From: Acanthopleura granulata
Taxonomy: Eukaryota > Mollusca > Polyplacophora > Chitonida > Chitonidae
Length of the DNA stretch: 64,000 nucleotides
Assembly: GCA_016165875.1 (NCBI GenBank)
Contig: JABBOT010000003.1
Span: 34,259,860-34,323,859 of the forward strand
Direction of reading: 5' to 3'
Below the pieces are notes generated by a model. The model did no database searches, was not told the origin of the DNA, and saw nothing but the letters and a program-made list of their open reading frames with translations. The translations under genes were made by a program, and so were the position numbers. This document shows positions 14,141-27,000 of this stretch, piece by piece. Every line of letters begins with the position of its first letter. Position 1 is the first letter of the stretch.

Positions 14141-16440
14141 GTTATTATCGCGGCATTGCCACATACTCCTGCTTAAGCCATGGCGCATTCATTGGGGCGT
14201 CTAAGTTGCTACTAGTGATACATTTACACGAACAGTTAGAACGAAATACTAACTGTCGAAAGTTGACAACGAGAACGGGGTCTATTGGTAGAAGGAGCTT
14301 ACGTGTGGGACAAAACTGAACCCCATCAATTACATAAATCCGAGATAAAACAACGATCGAATCAGATGCTTTGTGTCACTGAGCAAGCGAAACCCATTTT
14401 GTTTCACTGGGTTGTTCCGGAATAACCAACTCATGTTCCTAAACCATGGCGTGGAATGAAACCACAGGAGCCAATATATAATCTCTTTACCCCCATTCAA
14501 TTTCACTCCCTGCACGCGTAATACATTATACACCAGTGAATCAGTATGTATATATTGTGGATGAAAAACTGTCGTATTCAGTGGATAAGACCTTTAGAGT
14601 AATCTCCCTTGAAAATGAAAGGAAGCGTAATTCCCACTCATTCATCAACGCATATGGCTGTATTGAATACAGTGCAATACATGTTTTGATTAACAAAAAG
14701 CTGACTTTGTACACCAATTAAAATTACGCGCCTAAAACATCTATAAAAACACCCAACAAACTAATTATTAATTAGTATCTTCTTCAGCTACGTTTCCTAG
14801 AATTTGATGCTGATTTTTTTTCCACAAACCTTCTCAATTTATCAACGTGCCAAGAATACAGATTATAATCGTCTTGAGCGTTAATTCTTCCATAACTTGT
14901 AACAAGGGAAGGCATGAGTGCCTGTATGTTGCATACCCATATTATTTTATAAGCATTGTTCAGGCACCATTTTTCTTGAATGAACTAATGATGCATAGTA
15001 GTTCTGGAGAAAGCGTCATCATCGACAGTTTAAACACTCCTTTTCGCCGGAAAATGTCTTTTGTTCTCACACACTCAGGTACGACCGATAACCAAGATGT
15101 ATAACTGTATAATAAAGTATTGTACATTGACAGCATGTCTATTACCTAAAGTAGAGAATATTTTTCAACAGACTCAGGTCAAAATTTACACATTTGGTTC
15201 TTAAATTAACACAGTTTATACCATAGGCTTAGTCCACAGTCCAGATAAAGTGGAGCTAGAACCTGACGGGTTAATAGGTGTCTGTTTATAGCGAAGCCCA
15301 ATTGCAGGATCATAATACTGTATATACGATAGCCTCAGAAGGCAGGTTTTGTTTAAAACTCTCTTTCATTTGGTCATATCCTGGATTCAAATGGTTAAGT
15401 GCCTTGTACATATCTCTGACATGTCTGAGATGGCTTCAACATTGTTTTAACAAGCAATTGCATGCAAAAATAAGCATGCCGGTAGCACTGTGAAAGCAAT
15501 AGATGTTTCTTGTCGATTTGAGCTGAGAGAATAGCTGGGTCAAATCAACACAAGAAAGAAAAAGGACATAACTTTGTCCTAAATGAGCGAAACAGACCAA
15601 AGCTTGGTTTCACCAAGAAAAGTCACTGACCTTGTGTTAAGTTTCAGTTTTGAGTACAATGAACATTTATCATGTTAAGTCCAAAAGGGCCACGTTGATT
15701 TTGTTGGAAATAAGCGAAACAACACGAAACCTCACCGGTATCACCGGTATCTGACATGCTTAATGAATTATATACACTGACCGATTGCGTCAATTCATTT
15801 TCATTGACTCGCGCCACAGAATTGTCAGCTGTTACCGCTGGTTTTCAGGGGAGAATTTCTTGACTGGAAGCTCTCAGAAGCTTATTGAGACTGAAGAAGA
15901 TTATTTGGGGACCAAAGGTGAACTAGGCTATACATTGTCAAAATAATATTAATAATAAAAACTGTTATGTTCCTTACAGGGGCGCCGGTGGCTAAACACC
16001 AAAGTTTTAAATGCCGTCACAAGAAGAACATTCTACAAAGTATAGCTGCCTGGGACAGCATTTCTAGGGATTACTCCTGGAGGTCGTGTGTGCACAAATC
16101 GTATCGGTAATGGTAATAGCAAAAACAGAAAAAAGAGAAAAAGGTGAGCAAAATGAAAAGGAATCAACTGGATTTGAACCCTGCAGCCATGTCAGCCCAT
16201 GGACTATTACAGGTTCACGGGGCTAACCTAACAACCCTCTCCAAAACTATGTTTTTCCACTTGTTTTTTCTTTCTTCAAAAGTATGCTTTTCTGAAAAGT
16301 AGAGTGTTCTTTTAAGTACAAGGTCCGTTCTGCCATGGAACGGAAAAGACACGGACGCGGAGAGAAAGGAATTGTCAAGGGAGAGAACATCAAAAAGACC
16401 AGAAAACTGGAAAGACTTTCTTACGAATGAGAACAAGCAT
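14141..16440. other. Gene-poor region
   Basis: No exon series with matching phases is visible. A degraded tRNA-like SINE head (GGGGCGCCGGTGGCTAAACA) lies near 15980. Open frames at 14536-14721 and 14847-15104 lack recognisable domains or splice context. Confidence 0.4.
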
Positions 16441-16529
16441 CAGTTGGTCAAGGTGATCTTAGACATCACAGTTGGTCAGGGTGATCTTAGACATCACAGT
16501 TGGTCAGGGTGATCTTAAGACATCACAGT
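16441..16529. repeat. 28-bp tandem repeat, three copies
   Basis: CAGTTGGTCAGGGTGATCTT recurs at 16441, 16469 and 16497 with only single-base differences, which indicates a young array. Confidence 0.85.
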
Positions 16530-17882
16530 GGAAAGTTGAAAAACAAGTGTGTCGCCTCAAACTATTAAGGAAACGCCTTTCAGATAACATCAGGTGATGG
16601 TGAATCCGACAGATCATCAGGAACTTTGTCTTTACAATCTTTTGAAGAAGAAACTAAAACCAGAGTTGTCTTGTCTTGTAAATATGCAGAGCAAGAGAAG
16701 AATAAATATTTGCGTACGGTATTCGAAGTCCTCACAGCGACATTTTCTTCATTCTTCTCCACTGTCCTACCAGCCTGAGGGTAAGAGTACTGTTTGACAT
16801 TGGTGTCGGAAACAATCGAAGACTGCTTGATCTTTTAAAACTAGCTAAAAATTTCATGCTCGTTCAAAGGGGGGAAAATCAATCAAGAGTCTTCTTAAGA
16901 AATCTACAGATTTGAAAAAGAATTTGACCACCTTGACTTACCGTGGAATATTCCGAAAGACTTATTCTTGGGCTTGGTGGAGCTTACGTGCTTGATGTAG
17001 GTAATATCCGCAGGCACCAAAATGAACAAGCTACGATTTCTACTTCCTATTGAGAAGTCTGGAGATGGAGAACATAACATGTTGAATCCAAAACAGAATG
17101 TGGACTTACCAGCTTTTCCACCCCAATACGTGCGTTAGAGAGCATACAAAGCGAGTATCAGATTTGGCATCTTCTCCCAACAGAGGGTAATGGCTAGATT
17201 CCCGTAGATGGCGTTTTGGAACCTAAGTGGTGCTATGGAGGCATTCTACTACATATCAATTGGCTGATATCCTTGAGAAAAAGCAGAACAAGGAACAGGT
17301 GCAGCGTAACGCCTGACAAGAGGACTGTGACTCAGGTGATGACTGCTTCTCTAACGACAAAGGTGGACAGGCAAACTGTAGCCATATTGATGGCTAGTAT
17401 GTCCGTGGACGGTTGTGAACTTTTGTTTTGGATTCAAACAAACTGTAAATGACTTCGATTTAATATCCTGCTAGAAGTACATGAGAAAATCTTATTTTAG
17501 CATTGGTTGTTTTTTTAAATTCAAGATATTGGCCCCAAAAATTTTGCTCGATTCCATGCCATACCATCACATACACTTTAGATTTTCTTCTACACCATAT
17601 CAAAACAACAAGCTAGCAGGGCCATCTTTTTGAGTACCTGCTACTGGAGTGACGTCTTAGCATTTCTTCAACTTGGTAACCTCCAGCTGGGTTGGTAGTA
17701 GCCCTGTGGAAAAGCCTTTTGTTCTATTCCACTGTGACAAACTTCCACATTTCAGGAGACACTGGGCTGAAGACATTTCAACCTTGTGGGCTCAGGGTTA
17801 AAATTCCACACCCAGGAGTTTAAATGTCCATGAACCTTTCTCAACCAGCGGGAGACTTATTTGAAGGCTTTGACATCCCTGT
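16530..17882. other. Unassigned region
   Basis: Short open frames occur on both strands (for example 16594-16797 + and 16215-16436 -), but none shows a domain or a coherent exon chain. It may be a decayed transposon or pseudogene; no call is made. Confidence 0.35.
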
Positions 17883-18927
17883 AAATAAATCAGTCCTACA
17901 GAAACTGACGACTATTCCGGTATCAAGTCTCATTGTAATTGGCCATATATTTAAGGAGGCCATGGCCTAAGCATATTTCTAGAGTGGGATGGAATTTCAT
18001 CTATTTAGGTCATATTATGATGGCCAGCTTTAAGATTATCCATGTTAAACCACTAACTTCTGAACATTTTTGATATCATCATGTGCTGGGCCAATTGATA
18101 AGTAAAGGAGATAAAACAAAGTTATAATAATTTCACATGACGTGGTATTATCCTATAGCTACCAAGATCATTTAGCTCTACACACACAACATTTTAAAAA
18201 TTTGTGCACCAAAGATGATGATCGACCACTTTTAGCAGGGAAAAGTTGGAAAAGCCATCAAATGACAATACTTCCATAAAACTGTGACAAAAATTTACTG
18301 ATACCCTTTTATTAATATCAGACTGATTAGAGTTAGAGGTGGAACGTAAACGTGGAAGACAGACTGTACTGAGTTTTTAACATGAAATACATGATCTGTA
18401 ACCCACATGTGAAATCTTTCACGTCTCTTGAAATAAACCTGTTCTACAGGAATTGACAAGTATTCCAGTATCAGGTGTGATTATAATTGGCCATATATTT
18501 CAAGGGACATTTGGCTGAGCATACTGCTTGAGTGGGATGGAATTTACCAGTATTAGCTCTTAGTCTATTTAGTTTATATCATGATGACCAGCTTTAAGAG
18601 CTACTTGCTCACCCCAAACCAGTAACTTCTGAAAAGTACCCTACATCTGACACCCAAACACACTTGTGATATAATAATTTGGTGGGGCATTTGGTAAGCA
18701 AACAGGTAGAAATCTTGTAACAATTTCACATGCCTTGATGTCCTCCTATTACTACCAAGACCATTTGCCTCAACACACAGACAACATTTTCAAAATTTGT
18801 ACACCAAACATGAGGATTGATCAACTTTAACAGGGAAAAGCAGTCGACAAATGATGTTACTTGCATAAGTACTGTGCCGAAAATTTACTGAAAACACTTA
18901 TTAATATCGAATTGATTGATGTTACGT
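17883..18927. repeat. Diverged ~550 bp tandem duplication (17883-18337 and 18431-18927)
   Basis: Matched landmarks run in the same order in both halves: AATTGGCCATATATTT at about 17938 and 18486; GAGTGGGATGGAATTT; ATGATG(G/A)CCAGCTTTAAGA; CAGTAACTTCTGAA or its variant; AACATTTT(A/C)AAAATTTGT; AGCAGGGAAAAG or AACAGGGAAAAG. Spacing is similar but many substitutions and small indels separate the halves, so the event is old. Confidence 0.75.
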
Positions 18928-20574
18928 CATGGGCGTCGGAACCGATGGCAGGGAGGGGGCACTGTCCCCCTCTCCCCCCCCCCCATCTTCCCAGATTTGC
19001 CGTCAGTGAAATTTCTAAAGTCAAGGTGAATGTTACGAAATGCTTTGGGCAGTGACAGACAAAGGATAAAACCAGCTAAAAACAGGCCAACTCTAATTAT
19101 AAAAGACATTTTCAGTTCTTCACTTTAGTGACTTAATATTGATCAGAATGCATCTCCGGCCATCTGGCTGTCAGAGCCATCCAGGGTCTAGGCGATCCCT
19201 CGATCCTCGCCTAAAGCTGGCTGTGCTAGTCGATCAGCACCCCGATCTCCCCCAGGTCACGACAGCTTCCGACTCCCATGATAAAGTGGGTCAATTACGA
19301 CCAAGCTTACTATAATAATACTAATTAGTAATATAACAGTTTTAGTAAACAGCAATCAAACAATCAAAAACCTGCCTGTACGGTTATTTGTCATTAATTC
19401 ACACCGTGCTCAATTCATATGTTTCTTCACTGAACCCAAGGGTAAATCAAGGGACTGAAAAATGTATAATATATAATTACCGTTATTATATACATGTTGT
19501 AATCGAAACACTGTTTGAACTGTGCAAAGTATACACAAAGTCACTGCCAGGGTAAACTGAGAAGTAATGTACGCAATCACACAAAGAGACGAGGAGCTAT
19601 ACAAGCTCCAAAATAACGTCTCAGAAAAATAGCAAGTGGCGAAACACAAGCTCACAATGTGGTACGTATGGAGTACAAATTGACGTATGTCTAATGGCGT
19701 GAAAGCCGATATCTTCAAACCCAGCAAAATCCTTCAAAGTAGGCGACAGTACACATGACTGCTTTCAAGTGGGCTTGAGTAAAAGACTGTGAGCTTTACA
19801 ACTTCATTGCTTATATTTATAGACTAACGTAAAGAATATTCTGGATGGTTGGATCGTAAACATGTTTACAACACAGATACATCTTCCAGAATGTACGCTC
19901 TATGTACAATGACATGAAACTCATAAACACAGAAGCCTCGAGAATGCACGACTGAAATCCAGCGCAGGCTATATTGTACACAAAGGGTTAGCGCAAAAAC
20001 AAATTTAAAAAATATATTACAATATCATAAGGACAGGGCTCGTAAGAGTAGTATGTAATGTAGTGTAGTGTATAACAACCAACATACATAATTTTGTAAT
20101 CGATCCACTGATAATTTTGTCAGTAGAGGTACGGCCTAATCATTGAGTGGTCACCGCATGACAGCATACGACATGCATGAAAAGTAAGTTTTGTGTATTC
20201 CTTTAGTACTAGTGAGATGTACTTAACGTGTATCTAAAGTGTACCATATAAGTGCAGTATATCGATCGTTGGTCTATTTAGTTTGTACGCACCCTGGTCC
20301 ATCAGTGGAAGACCCTTTGTCCATTTACTGAGTCTATGGACAGTCACTTTATCTGATTGCACTTATATGCAATTCGATGTCCTTGACTTACCATATTTAT
20401 CATATGCTTACCAGTGCGCATGTGTTTGACCTATATATTTGTACACCACTCGCGACAAAATACTCTTAGATATATAGATACTGCTGTATTGCGTTTGACG
20501 CCAGACGGTAGAAATATAGCCTGTAGAAAGCTGTCTTCTCTCCCCTTGTAGACGTTTATTTATAATTCTGGACA
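18928..20574. other. Spacer upstream of the methyltransferase gene
   Basis: No gene is visible. The last ~150 bases before the start codon at 20575 should include the 5' leader and promoter. CTATATATTT at 20431-20440 is TATA-like, but its use as a promoter cannot be shown from sequence. Confidence 0.35.
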
Positions 20575-21043
20575 ATGGATGAAGCGGGGCCTATGTCACC
20601 ATCTTGTACAGCAGAGGATATCCACCCTGTTGCCATCAAGGGATTCAGTCAGGTGCGTTATCAACTTAAGACAAGCTGGCAGTTATGTGTAGACCTACTG
20701 ACAGCTTCATATTCACCCGTCGTCCGTGGCCAAGCCGTGCCATGCGTGTCTTACAGAACACAACTACGTGTTGGCTTGGTCACATTCACAAAACTTCGTT
20801 GAAGTCCTATATCTCGTCAGTTTTCTCGTATAGTTGGTTATAACATGGAGGTACAATGCATGAGGCATCCCTGTTTATACACGACTGTACGATACATCAG
20901 CGCAATGATTTTCCTTAAAATTTAGGCATTAGGTCAGAAATCGCCCTATTCCTCTCGCTCAGACGGATCACCAACCTGCTCACAGCGGCAGATTTTCGGC
21001 GAGATGATGAAAGGGCTTTCCTGGTATGCGGTTAACATTTTGT

Positions 21044-21078
<35 letters not shown>

Positions 21079-24000
21079 CAGGTACTTGTCGTCCATGAAA
21101 TAAACCAGTTACGACTATTTATAGTTTTATATACAATAACATTATAGCACCTCTGACCCAATCAACAGCACTGTTTTTTGTGACGTTACGAGACTGCTGG
21201 AGGTGAAAACAGAACAAATTTTATCCAAGGGAGATGTGTCTTGAATAAGATTTTGTCGTAGAAATGAAAAATAAAGGCAAGTTTTGGGGCAAGTAATCAG
21301 AATTTGTTTAGTCTTCAGACATGACAGTTTCAGTGGCCAAACATGACAGTTTCATTACATTAAACTGTGGAAATTTGCTCAGCATTTCGCCCGTTGCTCA
21401 TGCTATTTTTTCACCTCCAGTTCCTTGTGAAGAACCTGGATCCTCGAAACTACGAATTCTTTACAAACCATGGTCTAGTGTGTCTATTTTAATTAAATGC
21501 ATTGTATCTCTCCCTATCAAATTTATCAGATGATTGCCTTTGAAACAAGTTTTGTCAAACGAAATTATATTGCAAATATATGAGATGACCTTTGTGAGAC
21601 ATTTATTATTAAGGTGAACAGACAGGCGCACATTAGTGCCTATGTAATGTTACGCTATTTTTTACGATGCTGTCACTTGAAAGTGAAACGTCGAAAGTAT
21701 GTAACTCATATCATACCTGCATTCTGTAGTTTTGCAAAATCTAAACTGTTACGACTTGTTTCTTGCTTAATTAGTTTCTCTCCAACTCACTCCGAGCATT
21801 AAAAAGTACTGAAAGAGATTGGAATCGAAGTCACTACCTCTTACGCCAGCTAGGTTAGAAAGCAAGCAAGTTACCTGTGGACCACCGGATCATGGAACCT
21901 CCGGATCATGGAACCACCAGATCATGGAACCTCCGGATCAGGGAACCACCAGATCATGGAACCTCCGGACCATGGAACCACTGGATCATGGAACCTCCGG
22001 ATCATGGAGCCACTGGATCATGGAACCTCCGGACCATGGAACCACTGGATCATATAACATCCAGACCATGGAACCACTGGATCATGGAACATCCGGACCA
22101 TGGAACCACCGGATCATGGAACATCCGGACCATGGAACATCCGGATCATGGAGATGAACAAACTCAAACCTATGAACTATTATGGTGAATGTTCACTTGT
22201 AATGAAAGTAGAAAATATTTCCTCTTATTTTTCGATTTACAAAAGTATTATTGTATGAACCAGCATGAGAATTCGGAAGAACTTACAAATCTCTAACTAG
22301 ATATCAAATATGCATAAATGATTTTGGTTCAGGTAATGTTATAAAATAGAGGAAGCCTGTTTTTGGCCTTATTTTCGCTTTCTGATGAAACAAAAGGCAT
22401 AAATCACATGAACCCAATTTTTCACTTACATGTTGTACTTTAGTTTTCTCTGTTTTTTCTGATGGAAAAAATTAAACCTCATCACTGCACCATTGAGAAG
22501 CGATTTCCCATCTAGCTGCAAAGGGTCCTTTGTTAACTTCAGCCCCAACAAGATATACCCTCCAGACTGTGGCGTGCCATCTAGCTGCAAAGGGCCCTTT
22601 GTTAACTAGCTGCAAAGGGCCCTTTGTTAACTAGCTGCAAAGGGTCCTTTGTTAACTAGCTGCAAAGGGTCCTTTGTTAACTTCAGCCCCAACAAGATAT
22701 ACCCTTCAGACTTTGGCGGCGGAACTATGCCACGCCACCACACAGAGATTGGACTTTTCTCTACAACATCAGAAAAAAAAGAAAATAGCATGACAATAAT
22801 TTTTGAGCTGTTGATGCTGGCCGTGACTTAATAGCAATTTGTCGCCTTGGTTACATATGGGGGGGTTGGAAGGTTGTTATAATAAGACTAGGAAAAACTT
22901 TTCAGTTCTATCAAAAGCACTAAAAATTCTGACATGTTTTAGGTAGTATTAAAATATCAGTGCAGGTACTTACTGTGTATCAGCAACCCATGATATGATA
23001 CTGGCAGTTTTATCCAATCAGTGATTCAAAACCCTTCAGTTTAGAGATAAACCACTGTTGTTTCAATTGTGCATGTCTTAACCTGTGGCCATTGGTCACT
23101 CTCACAAAACTTCCTGTAAGTCTCTTCATGTTTCTCATTAATGACGTTGCCTGCAGGATAAAGCTCCCATAAAGCTTTATGGGATTTGCAAAAAAAAAGG
23201 AGAAATTGCGACTTAGGGTTTTATGAAAGTGAATGCCACTTTCAGCTATTTCCTGTTTGAAAAAAATTTGCGTTTTTGGTTATACTCGCCATTGAATATT
23301 AGGGTTTTATGAAAGTGAACGCCACTTTCAGCTATTTCCTGTTTGAAAAAAATTTGCATTTTTGATTATACTCGCCATTGAATATTAGGGTTTTATGAAA
23401 GTGAACGCCACTTTCAGCTATTTCCTGTTTGAAAAAAATTTGCATTTTTGATTATACTCGCCATTGAATATCAAACATGACCGGAAAGATATACAGATCA
23501 AGCATCTGTAAAGCGAATTCATTAAGTGTTTGAAAAATTTCCTGACAGGTTTTCTACATGATTTGTAGTATACGTTAAAATTGTAGAAGATGTAGAAATA
23601 ACACCGGGTGTTAGTTATTCAGTTATTCATTGTCTAGTGAGAGAAAGACAGCTCAAAGACTTAATCATTGTATTATTACAACGATCACATAGTTTGCTGT
23701 ATTTTCGTATAGGCCTATGACTTGTATTATTTACACAAACTGTATTTAATTATAATACAAGCCTCTGTTTTCGAGAAATCTGAAAGCAGGCTGCCACTTC
23801 ACAACTGATGTTTTACTTTTTTACCAAATATTGCCTGAAGTTTTAGTCTTGTATGGATGATAGATCGTCTTTTTCGTCTTTTGAGCATTATATAGAGCCA
23901 AACATATTTGTTATATCTAATAACGTAACGAGATAGTGTCTGCCGTCATAACTTTCTATGAAGCATAGAATTTGACCTCTTGTTTGGCTTATAATATTCA

Positions 24001-27000
24001 TAAGTTTCAGATTGAAACTTATTTATGCACGAATATTTTTGACTGAGAGATTTGTTCCTTGCTTGTTACTAATTATTGCTACTTCTTCATTGTTCTCTAT
24101 TGTACATCGAATTCAGACAGATTTGTTCCTTCAGGCATAAATTCTGTCCAAATGTTACTCTCTACTGTAGACCAAATATCATCATTCATGTCGCTTTGGA
24201 ATCATTTGACCTGCCAAGTTGTTCTTCTGTGCCATGTATATAAAGTTCTCTCTCTGTCCTTTTTTCAGGAAGAACGCTATGACCAAAAACGCCCGGCATA
24301 TACTGACTCAGCTGTGGATTTTATAAAGGATCTCCTATTGTCTGACAAAAGAGACACAAAGACGGCTATTCAAGGTGTGTGGATATCCCGTCATAGCAAA
24401 TTGGAGGGATGAATTCGTTGATAACTATGATGGCCTTACGTAATGTAGTGAGAAGAAGTACGTTACACATGTGATGAAATAATTTAGAATTTCGGGATAA
24501 TTTATTCCAGTATCGCTGTCAGTAAGTAGTTTCTGAGGCCTCGGTTTTTTGTGATGTTACAATAACGATAAAAGCATCCACCTCGGGTAGGGTGGTATAT
24601 CCGAGGACATCATACAAATAAGAGGTCACAGAACTGTGATTCTTGTACATTTCAATAGATAAATAGTCCAACAAGTGACGTCTACACTCCATGAGTAAGT
24701 TGGTTGTACAATTTGGTAAATATTCGATTTCTGCTTAACCTGTATTTGCTGTTTCCAGGAATGATGTCCAGGTTGTTAATCGACTGGTCATTCTGAGCTA
24801 TTGAGTGTAAAAAAAATATTCTGGTTTCTCAACAACCATTTGTAGAGAAGTGTAGACATATAGAGATTGCCTTTTACGTACGTCTGTCCCTCTCAACTTT
24901 GTGCGCAGCATATCTCCGCAACTATTACCCATAGGATTCTCGAACTCACACAAAGTGTGCAAAATGACCTGACGTTGAGCACTATCAGCTTATATTTCAC
25001 GTTTCGATCTGTTCTGGGAGTTGTCTGCCCTTGACCATATTTATCAGCTTCATGTCTCATATCTCAGTAGCTATTAGGCATGGGATTATCAAACTCAGCA
25101 AAAGTGTGCAAAATGACCTGAAGTTGTGCACTATCAGGTTATTTTTTTTTCGCCTGTAGATCTATTTTAGGAGCCATGTGCCCTTGATCATAGTTATCAG
25201 TTTTGTGCAGAACATATCTCAGCATTTATTAGGCATAGGGTTCTCAAATTCGCACAAAGTGTGTAAAATGGCCTGAAGTTGTGCACTGTAAGGTTATTTT
25301 TCTGTGTTGTCATCTATTTTAGGAGTTGTCTGCCCTTGTACATATTTCTCAACTTTGTGCAGAGCATATCTCGGCAAATAATAGGCACAGGATTTTCAAA
25401 CACGCATAAAATGTACAAAATGACCTAAACTTGTGCACTGTCCGGTTATTTCTTGATATTACGATCTATGTTAGAAGTTGTCTGCCCTTGCACATATTGC
25501 TGAAATTTGTGCACAGACACAGCTCCTCCTTTGACTTGATGTTCAGATTGTAATCTCCCCCTTGTTCATTGCATCCATACCTCTGTGAAGTTTGTCTTTT
25601 TTGTTTTCTTTCATTTGCATCTTATGCAGGCTGCGCACTTTTTTTTTTTTTTTTGACATTTTTGCAACCTCTGACTGCCCTTTTGTTGGTTCGATATGTA
25701 GCCTGTGAAACAGATTATCCGCATAGTTGCTATCAGTTTTTTCACGGAAAACTATTTTTCCACCGTACAAAAGAAAATTATATTGCACAAAGAAAATTTT
25801 GTTTACAGAGAACATAATGTTTCACGGCGGTGTAAACATTACTATAATGTGTTTGATTTAACTTAAAATATCTTTCATCCAACTGGCGTTAAGCCAGCTT
25901 TATCTAGCCCTGTAATTGTTCTAAATGAGTTTGCAATGCTCTTTCACAGACGGCTATGACGTGGTAGAAGTTGGCAGCGGAACTGGCAAGTTCACCCTCA
26001 GTTTTCTACGTCGGATTGACAAGGTTCGAGGTGAAGTTATTCTAGTCTTTCTTATTTTTGACAGACACGAATACAGTACAGTGATAATAGCTGTCACTGA
26101 CAGCTAGTTAAATCATTTATTTGTTTAATGTTATGTACTGTAATAATCTACATTACTAAAAATATATCATCTCTGGGCATTTTAGTTTTTCACAGTTGAA
26201 TTTTGCAATAAATGAGACTTGTTTAAAACAGTACGCTGCTAATTATAGCGAAAAGTTATGCGGTACACATTTAATTTTAGTATTATGTTTATTTAATAAA
26301 AATGACAGGGTCAGTTTTCAGAAAGAAGGTATGTTTTCTTTACCATGTTGCCTACAGGTGTATCCGTTAATTGCAAAGATCATGCTAACAACTACATACA
26401 TGGTCCTAAGATGACATTGCCCTATGATATTTATGTTGCAGCCAATAAAATATCTGGCGACAGAGCCACTGGGTAATATGCTGGGGGTTATCAAAGAGAA
26501 GCGGCCTGAAGTGTTCACCCTGCAGTGTGCCGCGCATGCTCTAACTCTCCCGGATGCATCCACAAAGGTAGCCTCTATAATCCAGTAATAGCCAAAGACA
26601 TTCTACGATACAATGCAGATATAATAGATTTATGTAAATTTTCCTCATGACGTCTTTAAAATTTTGAGATCGATTGTGCGTAGGTCACTGTTGCCTTCCA
26701 ATCGCCAGAACTTCGATATGACAGTTTAGACTGGTGGAAGAAACTGAAGTGACCAGGATAAACCACCGATCTTTGGCAGGTTACTACCGAACTTTCCCAC
26801 ATGTGACATTTGCCCGCCATATTGGTAGAAGACAAATGGGATTTAAACACAACAGGCTACGTAAAGAGCCCCAAAGTTTATGGCCCAATGACGAGTGAAA
26901 ATAATCAAATCTACGAACTCATTGTCCAAGGTCGTGTTTGAACCCAATCCGCGATTCCCCAATTGAAAGACAGGCACCTTAACCATTCGACCATGGCCTG

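Noticed and set aside
21819..22188. Two overlapping + frames with PDHGT/GSWN repeats
   Set aside because: Explained by the 18-bp minisatellite; the two frames encode different peptides from the same DNA, with no gene context.
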